Part shown: piece by piece, positions 11,421-24,900 of the stretch
How positions within the stretch are numbered: position 1 is the first letter of the stretch
Layout: every line of letters begins with the position of its first letter
NCBI GenBank assembly: GCA_019155185.1
Contig: CM032811.1
Span: 9,134,075-9,198,074, forward strand
DNA length: 64,000 nt
Reading direction: 5' to 3'
Origin: Beaufortia kweichowensis
Lineage: Eukaryota; Chordata; Actinopteri; Cypriniformes; Gastromyzontidae
The notes under the pieces: generated by a model
Seen by the model: only the letters and a program-made list of their open reading frames with translations
Told to the model about the DNA's origin: nothing
Database searches by the model: none
Made by a program: the position numbers and the translations under genes

Positions 11421-14400
11421 GGAGCACTGTGTAACAGTTTTCAGATTGTCTTTAAATCTTACTTTACATGGACACATTTTAGACTAACCCCGTTTTATGT
11501 TCCGCAATTTTTTTTAAATTAAAGAAATAACGTATTAGGTGGCCACTGCTTTACATTTTATCACCCACCCGTAGCTTCACATGTATATGAATTTGAGACA
11601 AAGTAAAAAAATAGAATGTAACAGAACAGAATAAGAATAAATTCCAGCTTTGTATAATTAACACCAGAAATCGTGAAAAACTTGGCATGGAAAATAATGC
11701 ATTACATTTTCTATAAAAATGATTCCTGTGGTTTCTGGTGAAAAATAAAGCTATTGTTCATTTTGTGGACGAAGACCTTAATTGGTGGCTTGCTGAATCA
11801 AGATGGATTTTAAACAAAAATACAAATTCCTGACACTGAATGAGAGAAAGCAGTTATAAAGTACAGGCTTAAGTCTCTAATCAGAATTTTTGAGATTGGC
11901 TTCCTTTGTGCTTGTGGCCCCCAGAGAACACAAATGCCAGCATGGAAGAAATCTCAAATAAGAAGAAATAAGAAACTGGAATTCAAAAAGATGATAATTG
12001 TAATTTAACACACTGTACTTGTAGTAAATGTTGACAGCAAGTAAACGTCCTTACAAACCAAAAATGCTTAAGGCTGCATGTTTGATCACATGATTATAGT
12101 TAACAGTTTTAAGGCCCTTCATCTTATATTTTCACATCCCAAACTCTGTGATTTTTTTTAAGCAATAAAGTCACAGCTCAGCAAGGAAGAGTCCATGTTA
12201 CTTCACTTTAATTTTAAGAAATGAAACTAAATGAAAAAAAAAACACTATCATATTAGATATTGCAGCAGTGAATGTCCTAAAGGAGGTATTTAAAGTTTA
12301 GCAAAGAGTAGTTATTATGCTCAAATCTAATTGGAGACTTCTTGGTTCTGTATTGCAGCTTATTTAAAGACAATTTAAAACAGCCGTAGTATTCCAAATT
12401 GAATTGTCATACAAATTTCTCGACAAGCAGTATATGTGAGACTTCCTACATCTTGTTAGATAAAAGACTACAGACTTTGAGAATATCTGGCACATTCTCT
12501 GCTTGATCCTGATTAGGTCAAATACACTAATGCAAGCTCAGGCCCACTGTCTGGGCATGCCCCTATTTAATAGACTTATCATAGTGTTAGGAGACTTTAA
12601 ATAAACCTCATCAATTTAATTATTAAACATCATTCAGTTTGCCCTAAGAATACTTTGGAAAAATGTCATTTTGTGCTGTGGTTAATGTTGTGTTAATACA
12701 CCTGATATACTGGAACCGGTCTCTCCTCGGACGCATTAATCCTTTCTTAAATGAATGCCAGGAATCTATCGGTCTACTCCCAGACAAGTGCCTTCCTGCA
12801 TGACTACAGTAAAACACCTCCATAATCTAAGATTTTTTATAAATTACTGTACCTTCTATTGAATAGGATCTTATTTCTCTCTATGGGGTATCTTAATGAA
12901 TAAAATCAATCTATAAAATGTAATGTAATAACAGGACTGTGATAATACCTACCAATGAATAAAAATGCATTGTATATGTACTAGTCCTCTTGTTTTTGTG
13001 TCTTTCTATTGGTTATATGCTGATTAGCTCTTTCTATCTATATCTGTATCTGACCAGCTCCTTAAAAATTATTCTGGCTGGTGTACCCTAATGTAGGTTG
13101 ATTCAATTATGTTTTGACTAAAACCAATTAATTTAGATATCCCACATTTTAGGTTACCTAACGAAGTATGTTTTACAGTGTAGAGAATGCCGTTTCATTT
13201 TGCATATTTTTGAAACCAATACTAAAATTAAGCAACATTGTGTTGAAATTTCTTTCAACCTTTCTTTATCTTTATATGTTTATACGTTATATATATTTAT
13301 TTACATACATATTAATTCCATATATATTTATACATAAATGTTCATATTCCAGTTTTCTTTTTTCACGTAACCCCAACTTTTGACCAACCCTTCTCTGTGA
13401 AGCAGCACCCAGAGGAATCAAAGCCACTGTAACTTTAAGAGCTGCCTTTTGCAAAAAAGAACTGATTAGTGGTGCTGGCAGCCAACCACACAGGCGGCTG
13501 AATGAGGACTCAAGCCAATGAGACGTCCTGCTGGGCGGAGGTTACAAAACCAGCCTGAACCCAATGACTCAGCACAAGCCAGTGCGTGCGAGATGACACT
13601 TAACAGCATTTTAAAGAGCCAGTGCTCACCATGTGAAAGTAGGTAGGGGTAAAATATGCACCCTCAAATCACTAAAGCTGTTTCTCTCCCTGTGACGGGG
13701 ACTGTGAATGTTGCCCAAAGTGACACTGCAGAAGACAACTTTCAGTTTTGCCCTTTTAAGTAAGGACCACACCTACATACTCATGATAGACGCAGCATGA
13801 GTCAGCAGCGGTCATCATGTTACACGGCTCCACATGACTAACAATGACATATATGAGCCCAGACTAAACACAAATGAGGATTTCTGACAAAGCCCAACAA
13901 AATCAGACTATCATGACAATTGAGTCATTCAGAAAATGTTAAAAAAAATTCTCACAATGAATAATTAAACACTATAGGAAAGGCTACAATATATACCTAA
14001 GATATAGCTATGCGGTGATCTAATCCATGCCCTGGATGTTGTTCTGTACAGTTGCAAAAGCCAGCAAGGCAGTACCTCAGTGACAGGGCTCTAGTTATAT
14101 TTACATCATGTGCCGTTAACTTCAGAGTACATACTTCCCAAACTGGCAGCCAGAGTTCTAGAACTGACTCTTTGTTTAAAGGTAGGGCTGGACTTTCCAG
14201 GTTCCTGATATGATACATAACAATGATGATAATGCATGATAATAAGTCATGATAAGACGGTTTAAATGTTGTTCTTTTTCTTTAAAAAATACGTAAGATT
14301 GGGTTGTTAAATACATTAAAACATATTAAAATTATTATTGCCTAACGGGATATGCCGACCTGATGCAGCTTTTTGTGTTACATTTAATAAGCAGTTTACA

Positions 14401-17400
14401 TTTAAATACAACTTAGACAACATTCAAGTATAAAAAACAAGGCCAGTTGTTTATAAATCTATGTATGAAAGCATATTCAAAATATAATCTTTCATAATTT
14501 TTCATCAAATGTAATTAAATGTAATTTAAAATGGTCTTCTAAAAGCGGTTTCAGAATATGAACTTATAATCAAGCCACAGCTAAAGAAACGAACAGTGCG
14601 ACCTGATTTTGTTTAAACTGAATTATTCAGCAATCTGTCCGGCTCCCTTACGATGAAACCCAGCAAGACCTATAGCACACTGCATAGCCAGAACTACACT
14701 AGAGAGAAAACATTAAGACTTACACTGAATCACATTATGTGGTTCACATTAACTGTATTAGTCATTGAGGCAATCAGTTAGTGGTTCTTGCAGTCAAAAA
14801 AAAAGAATTATTAATCAAGAATTATGTAAGCAGAATTGATTCCATTACACATATTCATAAAAACAGATTTACTGCAAGTAATATGTTAAACTGATGGAGT
14901 GATTTAAATTACTTCAAATGAAGAGGAACTCATGATTAAAATAATTTATTATTTAAGACATGTACTCATTTTAAAAAGTTGCTGTGCTGGACTCTGGCCC
15001 TGTGCATGTGGCCTGACCAGAAGTACTATAAGTGCAAGCTTGAGAGGAATTTATCTCCCTATCCACATGCAAGGCCAAGGCCTTCTTACAGATATGATTA
15101 GCCTTGTTCATTCAATGGAACACGCTCTCCTTGACAAGTTGCTCTGTGAGTTTCAAAACAGTTGCATGAAACCATTAGCTACCAAAAGAACCCGCTCCCA
15201 ACCTCCTGCCTTGATTTCTTTATCAAAGTTGTTCAGCAATCAAAAATGAAAAATACAAAAAAAGAATGTAATCCATATGAAATCTGACAACAAATAAACC
15301 ACACTATGGTAACCAAGGTACAGCCTCTCATGTGCGCTGTTGCATTACTAATCCATCGAGTCCACTGTGCATCCACAATGATATTACGCATTAGAGACAG
15401 ACTAGTTCTGTAAATGAATGCATGGCAACAGACTTAGGTTAGAGTCCACTGAAATGGTTTCAACAGCTCAAATTACCTTCTGAAGTGCTGAGACCATTTT
15501 ATAACTTGGACCCTTGGAGTTGTTGCAACACGTCAGAACAGTGCTGGTAATTAGTGAACCAGTACTGTGTTTTTCGAGATCGTTGTGGAATCAGCAGCAG
15601 GTTACATAACAGCCCTGATGTTGTCTGGAGGTGTGATATGAGCTAGTTAAGCATGTGACAGTGATTTGGGTGTAAGTGACCCACATTCACTTCCCAGCAG
15701 CCATTGCCCACTAGGTCACATCCCTCTGTCATCCTGTACACAATATACTGTGTATTCGTCTCTGAATTTTCCTTGTTCTGTGCTTAAAGGGATAGTACAT
15801 CTTAGGAAATCATTAATTTGCACACGCATATATAAAGCATGACAAAGAATTTTTTTGTGTTTTGAGAAACTAAACTTTGTTGTTTAACACAATCTTTCAA
15901 TTGAACTTCAGAGCTGACCTTGGGAGCATGTCACAAGCAATTGTGTCAAACGACAACACTGTTTTTATTATGCCTTTGCAGGCTTCACTGAGGTCACTCT
16001 ACAATCATGTAAGGCTTTCCACCATTTCCCCCCAGAAGGAAAAAGAGCTCAGGCTGTTCCTCATACTTATGAGCACCTGTTTAAAAACCAGCCCTTCTCG
16101 CACCACACCTGCCAATCTTACAGTCTGACACAGATCCAGCAGTTTGCCCAGCTGATTTTCCACAAATAGAGCCCAGTGTTCCAACTATAGAACAGTGCTC
16201 TGCTCAGCACTGCACATTTACATAACCTGGCAAGCAGGCAGGGAAGTGCCACGCTGCCAAGCGGCAACACCGCACCCCCACCGTACTGGATCAGCCCGTT
16301 CCTATGAAGCCCCTATGCCCTCAAAAAAGCATAAGTACCTAAGAATACCCATGTGCTTCGTCAGCCTCGTGACAGAGCTGGTGTCATTCATATTCAGGGC
16401 AATCCTTTTAGTCTTCATAGCAGTAATCAGCAATATCTGCTTTAGCACATCTGTTGTACAGTAATGAAGGAACACCTTTACCTTTCCTCGGATGATATGG
16501 GAATCTTGTTCCCTTTACAAAAGAATGCAGTTAAAAAGGAATGTAAATAATTTCTCACATGGATGTTGGTTTCATTTGAACTTTGCTCTGACGAGTGTCA
16601 CCATCTGTTTTTTCCATTTTTGTAAAGAGAGCATGACATTTTTGCTGAGTCACATCATGCGAGTTAGTTCGAACACGTTGGTTTAATCTGTAACACTGTG
16701 GTCAGGATTGAAAACTAGATTTTGCGGAATACTTAACTCGTCCGACTAATGGTTTGTGTAAATGAAAATCATTGTGTGTCTATGAATTAAAGTAATTTAA
16801 ATAAGAAAGAGACGGTATAAACAGAATACTACAGTTTTTTGCTGATATCACAAGCTGGCGAAATATTATTACAAGAGCATGTTGTGACCTCTGCCTCTTC
16901 TGAACTCTCTCTCTCTAAGCTGTACTTACTTCCTACAGGATTCTCTGCAAGCAATAAAAGAGATAGGAATGGGGCAGGAGACATCCGGCAAAGGCCATTT
17001 CATGTAGAGGTAATGAGACGCAGCATCCAATAAGCTGGGAGACAGCTGTACTTTTCCAAGAGCAGCGATGGCCCGACGAGCCACGGGCCCGGCCCAGCCC
17101 AGCCTGTTACATTGCTTTGTTATGATGAAGAGGAGCGGAAAGGTGCTGCCCTGCAAACAGAGGACACAGATGTCTGATGTACTCAGGGTACCCAACAACC
17201 CTCCCTGCGCACACACATACATACACATATTCTCTACAGCCAGAGGCTGACATCCCAAGGACAGAAGCCAGGAGCTGTGCAGTTCCTGCATGTTTCCAAT
17301 AAATCAGACAGATTAATTACAGAGTCAGGTATGTGAGTGAGGTTCGTATCTAAACAGAGGACAGCACTATAATTGGCAGTGCACATTAACAGTGTAATTC

Positions 17401-17569
17401 CTTCCAAGCAAAAGCATAAGCCAGACACTTTAATGTAAAGGGTGCATTTATGGTATACATTTTTGTTTGTACTGTATGAATGTCCCTGGGACTTAAACCC
17501 ATGACATTGGCATTATCTGTCATCTGATTACATTAGATGCATTATCTGTGTATATTAGTGTATATATTA

Positions 17570-17790
17570 TGTGACCCTGTCTGTGAAAACCAGGCTAAAG
17601 TCTTCTTCAAGTTCTGAGTTAAGGAGCATCAAAGTTTGATTTCACCTATAAATATCACTATGAATTTATTCTTTGACATGTCATTACTCAGTCAATATTT
17701 AAGACATCAAGGTTATTTTCCACAGAATGTTATGTATGAACATTATGTAGAATGATTATATGTAGAAAACAGTAAATCACAAAAAATGCA
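17570..17790 (+). repeat. dispersed repeat family A, copy 1
   Basis: The copy begins TGTGACCCTGTCTGTGAAAA and ends around GTAGAAAACAGTAAATCACA. The same head and tail occur at 43,120-43,280, and the middle (TGACATGTCATTACTCAGTC, ATCAAGGTTAT) recurs at 26,250-26,400. It has no coding capacity. It is probably a non-autonomous transposon or SINE-like fragment; the class cannot be decided by eye. Confidence 0.75.
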
Positions 17791-19508
17791 AATCCTAAAA
17801 AAAGATAAATATACAAAGACAATGTTTAATCTGTTTCATCATTTCTCATTGGAACATCACTTGACTGTAACAGTGGAAACTAATGTCCCTGCTCTCTGTG
17901 CTTGGTATATCTGATGACAGTCAGCAGTCAAGTGCCCTCAGATCATGCTACACAAGCGTGAAGTTTCACAATGGAAACAAAAACCTGATGCAAGTCTCCA
18001 CCAGAAAGAGCAATATCACCCCGTAGCTGCCGAAACGGCAGGCCACGCTGTTTTACGCGCGGCTGATGTTTTTTTTTCTCATAAAGATCACTCATATGTG
18101 ATTCGGTCAATGTAACAAAAAATCAAAGATCGAGGAATGCAATTTTCCTAGCAACACATTTTCGACTGATCCAGCCCCCTTCAGACAAGTCAGGCAACCT
18201 GTCACTCTACATTACATCACTAACCATCAGTTGTTCTGTGGTCTCTGCCCAGGGGAGAGGCGTAAACCAGCCCTTCTCTTAGTCACTGCGGGTGCCAGTA
18301 ATATTCAGATTAAAGAAGATCCAGGTACAGGTAAAGAGAGATAGAATTGCATGCAGACAGATCTGTATATTTATATGAATGATTTAGTAATATTAGTGTG
18401 AAATATCTGCCATGCCAAAAATTAAAACTGAGAGGAAAGGACAAGAGAGAAAGACAGAGCTACACTTCCAGAAAGCACAAAACACATCTAGAAAAAACAT
18501 TTATCACAAAATTACACTATATTTTTTTCTGTAATGTTGTCCAGTTTATCTGTTCCTTACTATGTACAGTCTCTTTTGCAAACTTTACATATGTGCAATA
18601 CAATTTGACAACTTTAGTTGAAACTTGACTTAAAGACTTAGTGTTGTGTGTGCATTAAAAATCTATCTGTGTATCAATCCTGCCAATTAAGTGCTTTAAA
18701 ACTGAATTTTAAAAGCCATTTTAAGTTTACACCCACCTAGTACATCTGCATCATGCACACGTGAAGAATTTGCCAAAGGCTTCTGCAAATATTTGCTGCT
18801 TGACTTGGGAAATGGTCACACCTGGGTAGCAGCGACACAGGGCAGTTAAATAACACAGGTGTTGTGTCTTTCGCAACTGCAGAGTACACAATACATCAAC
18901 AAAACACACAAAACATCAGCCAGGTCATACCACTTTATCATATATACATTTTAAACTGGTCTAAAACAAAACGATCCAAAATTTCATTTCAAGAATTTCA
19001 TTAATGTTAAAATGACATACAGATGTTGTTCATCTTTCATTCCCCTGGCAACAACAGGTAAGTGTAGCACTGCCCACTGATGACCCAATAATTTCGCACA
19101 ACACTTCTGCGCTGGTTATTCATCACTCCTCTGAAGCATGAACTATAATGACAGTGCACACTCATTGTCTGGTCTGTTAAACCCCATTCTGTGAAACCCT
19201 CTTGTTAATGCAAATAGGACAAAAGCATTGCATGAATTTCAATGTGGAAATTATTTAGGCTACATGTGTCGTGTTTCAGCTTAAAAATAGGTCCTAAATA
19301 TAAACTCGGTTTCCGAGCCAAAAGGAGTAAGCTGTGCGTCACGGTAACTGTCACTCACGTTCACACCGGTTTCCAGCGTTTCAGGCTGTTTCCCACACTG
19401 CCACCTGCTGCTCGAGCACACTTCTGGAGCTCTGACTTTACAAATGGAACGTCAGGTTATGTCCACATAAGTATATGCATATAACCTAAACATTTGCAGA
19501 AAAAATAG

Positions 19509-19545
19509 AAAAGGAATAGTTAACCAAAAATAAATATTATATATT
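19509..19545 (+). repeat. short remnant resembling the palindromic element's end
   Basis: AAGGAATAGTTAACCAAAAATAAA resembles the terminal AAAGGGATAGTTCACCCAAAAATG of the abundant cyprinid palindromic element, a near-complete copy of which lies at 54,418-54,705. Only the end is recognisable. Confidence 0.4.
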
Positions 19546-19689
19546 ATGTCACTATACCACGTTACCTCTTAATGAGTAATCCATATGATTGCTTTCCATC
19601 CGTGAAAAATAATGTTAGATAAATAAGATTATGGCGGCTTTTAGCGAACTTACTAATACCATAAAAGTAATTTATATCGTGCGCTACAT

Positions 19690-19900
19690 TCTTCGTAAGT
19701 CATTTGCGTGAAAAGTAGACTTTGCAATCTGGCGTGTTTGCAATCGAAAGCGTGTTTGTACAAATACAGCGCAGCGAGCACGTACTAGACACACACTGAG
19801 CACATTAAGCGCTTTGACCCGTGGCTGCGGTGGGTCAACGGCGCCGCCATGTTGAGCAGGGCAAGACTGTGATTTTCTAGCTAAGACTCACAGAATTAAG
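19690..19900. promoter_or_regulatory. orphan promoter-like block with a YY1-type element
   Basis: A CpG-richer block culminates in GGCGCCGCCATGTTG (about 19,840-19,854), which matches the YY1/initiator-type word GCCGCCATNTTG found at many vertebrate housekeeping promoters. On the minus strand the same bases read CAACATGGCGGCGCCG and could start a peptide MAAPLTHRSHGSKRLM, which soon stops unless spliced. No recognised gene begins here in either direction. It could serve an unannotated transcript between abhd15 and the promoter zone at 11 kb. Confidence 0.35.
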
Positions 19901-20240
19901 AACTAATATGGGTCATTTAAATCAACAAGTTTCAAAAGCTTCGTCTTTTTATTGTCAGAAAATTATTTTTGTCATAATTACTTAATTGACTGAAATGTAC
20001 ACGTCGTTATGTGCTTTTAATTAAAAAAACGCAGCCGTTTATCTGCTCTATACCATCAAGTGAATAAATGGCACAAAATTGCTTTGAAATTAAAGCACCA
20101 AAAATCACAAATAGGTGCTTTTCTGGTGTCTTCTCCTTATACGTAAATTGTCATGACAAACGTTATATGAACTGATAAGACTGGAGGTGGTGTTCACTTT
20201 AACAATTATGTTTCAACAAACCACATTTTACATGGAAAGA

Positions 20241-20279
20241 CGTGTAATAATAAAAAAATGTGTAATAATAAAAAAATAG
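20241..20279 (+). repeat. short tandem duplication
   Basis: GTGTAATAATAAAAAAAT is present twice head to tail, with slight variation at the ends. It is a local replication-slippage product with no evident function. Confidence 0.6.
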
Positions 20280-20599
20280 CCATGAAAACACTGGTCGATA
20301 TACTGTACTGTTAAGTTGTATGTCGACAGCCCTGGTTATCTATTATCCACTAGGTGGCATCATAATACAGTACTGTTAAGATCCTTGATTCCCTCAAGCG
20401 GTGCACGAGTCATTTACGTCATACAAATTGTATACGTTTCAATTCTTTGTAAACATTTTACCCATATATTTGTATACAGTTTTCATGTATTCAACCAGGT
20501 ATTTGTTTTATTTATCCAACTGAGTTTGCGATCTGCAGTTTTAAACAACCAGTCCGTGCGGTATTACAGGCAAACAAAGTAAGCAATCTTGTCATATTA

Positions 20600-21998
20600 A
20601 GAGCAAACGTAATGTTGTAACCGTAACGATTATTAAAACTGATTAAGGAATATATAAACAATTACCTAAACAAATTCTGTTTGGGATCTCAAAAGGCCAG
20701 TAGAAATTAAATTAGATGGGCTTTGTTTCTCTAGGGCCCCTAGAATAAAATGTAGATAAATGTAGAACATACACCAGAAGAGAATGTCAAAAGACAGTTG
20801 TTTAAGATAATACTAACTGGTCATATGTTAATTAAAATTACATGAAATATTATGTATATAGGGTAGTTTAGGAATAAAGAGAAAGAACTAACTACAGCTC
20901 CTCCGTTTATGCGTACTGCTTTAATGTTTTCTCTCAGCATGAGCATCTGAGCAGCAGTCTACAGAGACTGTCTCTTCTAATCAGATACCTCCTCTCTCTG
21001 AGCTCAGGCTCCAAACTGAAGCTATATTTGGTGCCGTCCAATGAAAGCCAGGTCATGCATTAAACAAACTGTGTGAAGGATCAGATAATGTTTTTTTTAC
21101 TATTTGCATTTAAAAAGTCTACTTAAAAATATGGGAAAAGTAGACATAGTTCACATCAAAAATAATAATGAATAATTTTGATATAACAACCAATAATTCT
21201 GTACCCTGTTTACTAACAAAATTCTCTACACATTAGAATGCATGCGTGTATACAGGTGAAACCTTTTAATTAAAGCTCCTGTGTTCACATCAAATTTAAC
21301 ATACAAACATTGGGTTGGATACTTGAAAGACATTACACATTTTTTGAGTTAGAGACAAAGGGTAGAAAGCAAAAACGGTGTTTAAAGTTTAAACAAATGT
21401 GAAAAGCTGCAGAAATAGCTCCACCCATGTCACTGGAGTCCAGATTTCTCAGAAACCTCAGAATGACGCCATAAGAAAACCCCAGCAGTGCTGTTTCTAA
21501 CCTTGAATTTCACAGACTCCCTCTCATTTAACAACGGAGACTATTCTAAATAAACTATCAGTCTCACAAAATAATATTATTACATAGAGAAAATTACAGA
21601 ATGTCACTTTTGATTATTTGTACAGAATACACTAAAGCATTACTGCAGAACTATTGAAGTAGATCTGAGGGAGGTCACAATATAGACTGAAACCCAGAGC
21701 TGCTTCACATAATGCTTCTCTAAATTTTGAAATTAAGTATTAAAACATTTATGAGATACAGAACAAACACTTTTTAGACTAATCCTTTTGAAACAGGCAG
21801 GCACATTTCCACGGCTAATGCCAATACAGCAGAGATCTGTGACATGATTTCGCATTTCTAGTTTTTTTAAACTGGTTTTCGGGGCTGCAATTTGAACAGC
21901 AGGTCAGTCTACATTATAAAATCTAGCTTCCCTTATGTGCAGGGTCTGGCAGTGTCTTCATAACCCCAAACAAACGCGGGGAGCCTCCACGCACATCA
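20600..21998. other. downstream flank and probable 3' untranslated region of abhd15
   Basis: This is the sequence immediately after the abhd15 stop codon. No open frame or repeat of note is present. Part of it must be the abhd15 3' untranslated region, but I saw no unambiguous polyadenylation signal close to the stop on the minus strand, so the transcript end is undetermined. Confidence 0.4.
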
Positions 21999-24900
21999 TC
22001 ATCTGGTGTAGGATCTCTGCCAGTTATAAATAGCGTGAATGTTATGCGAGCAAACGGGCAAGTTTTTGCACGTGCTGACACTGCGATGCCGGAAAGTCTT
22101 GCCAGTCCCGCTGAGACCCCTCCGCTTGGCTGCCAGCTTGGCACGCTCCTCTGCAGCAAAGAAATCGGTTGTGGCGCGAAAGAACTCCAGCAAAGCCTGG
22201 TGGCTCCAAACATTAGTGCCCTCATCCGGTGTGGAGAAGCCGCAGTGGCCTCCATGCCCAGTCAAAAGCAGGAAGAAATGGGGGTTACTCTCAAATAGCT
22301 CCAAAGGCAGCGTGGCCCGGGGCTCCCCTCGGATGGGGTCATCTTGGCTGCATACACATAGTACGGGGATGGCCACTTCATCTATGTCCCTTAGAGGATC
22401 ATTACGCTCCCAGTACGCCTCCCAGCTACCTGCTCCATCAGCCGATGCCCCCTTTAAGCCAGACTGACAGAATAGGGTTTCCTCCATCCCCCTTAAAGAA
22501 CAGCTGGAGAACATGTTGTCTGTGTGGACATGATCCCCAAGCACAGTTCTATACCTGTAGATGAGATTTAACACACAATCAAATACAATCATTAAAGACC
22601 ACATAGCGAGGAGCTGCATCGGAAGAGTTTCATCATCATTATTGATCTCAAAGTCAATAATACTGGATACGAATAGCTAGTGGCTATGGCAACAGCATTG
22701 TATTTTAATTTGGATTACCTTGAACGGAAGTATTTAGAAACATGTCCTTTCCCCACCCAAGCCCTACCTGCTGAGGCAGATTTTTTGGTAGAACAGAAGA
22801 GCCCAGTGGAAAGGCCAGGTCGGGCCGTTCTCAAACCAGCTCTGGCAGCGAAAAATTGGAGACAGGCAGGCAGCCGCAGTCACGTAACTGGAAGAGCCAC
22901 ACTCGCCCAGGTAAGAGAGCAGAAGTCCTGAACCAGTGCTCTCACTCACAGCATAAATCTGACCCGCCGGCTGTCGGTACCTGATGTATCGCACTGCTTC
23001 CCGCAGGTCAGTCGGGTCACCGAATTGCTGCAGTTTAACGGTACTAAGTGGCGTCCCATTCTGGCTCCGGCGGTTGAAGACCACAGGGAGGTAGCCGTGA
23101 CTCAAACCTGCCTCACAGAGCTGAGGAGACAAATGAATACTTTTACATGCTTGTTTTAGCACACAGTCATACTTACATCTGTCATGTAAACAGAGACGTT
23201 TTCTTTTAATCTTGTCCACACCTGTAATGAGTAGTGTTGGTTCAAAATAAAAATACATTTTACATTTAAATATTTTAAAGTAAATAGATCGCTGCCCTAA
23301 AAGCATAATGTGACCATTACTACGCAGTATAGTTGTCTGTCACTGTATTGTGTTAACATCAGGGCTTTGTTAAATTCTAAAAAACTTCAGGTTTTAGGGA
23401 TGGACCAGAAACATTGCCGCCAATACCTCAAGTTTGACATGCCTTCAAAATTCTCAAAAAAAACAAAAAAAACAAAAAAATGAAACGGCAAAACAATTCC
23501 TCTTTTCTATTCAGAAATCTATCATGGTAAGATTTAAATAAATATGACTTAAAAACAGGATATTTCTGTGGTATTAAATACCACAGTATTTACATGTCAC
23601 ATATACGTCAATTCCTTGAACTGTCAGTAAACACACAAGTTGTTCACGCAGCACATTGCTATTTTCTGGTGTGCAAATTGGAGTCAGTCGTCCCAGTGTG
23701 CTCAGCGAAAACAACATTCTCTTGTCACACAAGCAATCCACCAAAATGCATCAGTAGGACAAACTGACACATGGGGTGAACCACACAAACCTGAGAAACC
23801 CCCACACCCAGAGCCATCCCTACCTCAAAAATGTGTCAAGACTCATTTGAACACAGAAGCTTTTTGTCTGTTGATGCAAAACTACATGAATGTGAGAAAT
23901 ATACCTGTCTAGATCACTAAAATGAAATCCACAATTACACAAACTTATAATAGACACAGCCAATATAAAAGAGTAACGCATTATAGTTGTTATAATGTTG
24001 GGTTTTAACAAAGACAGTAAATGAGCAAATTATATCATGGGCAACTTGGCAAAGCAGAGAAGCGTTGCTTTTACAGAGATATCTTCATTGCTCTGACACT
24101 TTAAGTGCTGGGGTGAGTCTCAATGCCATCTGTGCATGAAGATAACCTCACCATTACTGCTCTCAGTCATGCCCCGAACAAGGAGAAGAACAGTATCGAG
24201 TAAAACAGCCAGCTACCACATTGATTTTACTTCCTACAGTGCGCAGTTAACAAAGTTGCCGGAGCACACAGCACATTTCTCATGGATCCATCCGTGAGAG
24301 AGTGAAAGCTAATTTGTTTACGTGAAGTAGCCTGGAGCTTTCGGTCTGAGCTCCAGATAGTTCATGGCTAAAATCCAAAGCAGGAATGACTCATTTCTGA
24401 CCCTGTCCATCACTGCTGCAAAAAGCCAAAGGTTTTTTTTCAGGTTTTATCACGCATACTAGAATGTGCAATTCACACTGCATTGCTTCTGGACAACAGT
24501 AACCTAGTCAAATCTTTACTTGGATGCAAAACAGTCAAACATAGACATTTTTTCACTTTGCATATCTTTCTGTATCCCTAGGACAATATCATTTTGAATG
24601 CTGCATATTGTTTAGGATTGGGATGAACATTTGTTTTGTTTATGTTGTCCTCTGATTAAGGGGTTTCAATTAAGATTTACAGACTATGAATAAAAGGTTT
24701 TGATTTAGGCCGGGCACAGTGAAACCTAGCTTGAAGTAGGCTACGTTGTTGAAATGCTTCACAATGTTTCTCTGTCAAGGTAACCCTTATCTGTTAACAA
24801 CAAAGCAATTCGTCAAGAATCTAAGACAGTTTGATTGTAGACACATGGTATTAAATTACCTTGAGCACATTCCTGGTGATTTTACCAAAAGAGTTGGGTA

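Larger units (their letters stand above)
11421..19680. other. intergenic or intronic AT-rich sequence
   Basis: No exon with convincing splice sites or a family signature was found. Two blocks stand out for higher complexity. At 13,400-13,640 there are CCAAT-type words and TGACTCA (an AP-1 site). At about 16,930-17,250 a GC-richer stretch stays open on both strands but without recognisable protein. Either could be a conserved regulatory element. The remainder is AT-rich with short repeat remnants near 15,785 and 17,570-17,790. Confidence 0.45.

Noticed and set aside
22035..22564. Three long overlapping plus-strand open frames (up to 142 codons)
   Set aside because: They lie exactly opposite abhd15 exon 3, whose minus-strand frame has clear family identity. 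They are shadows of that coding sequence.
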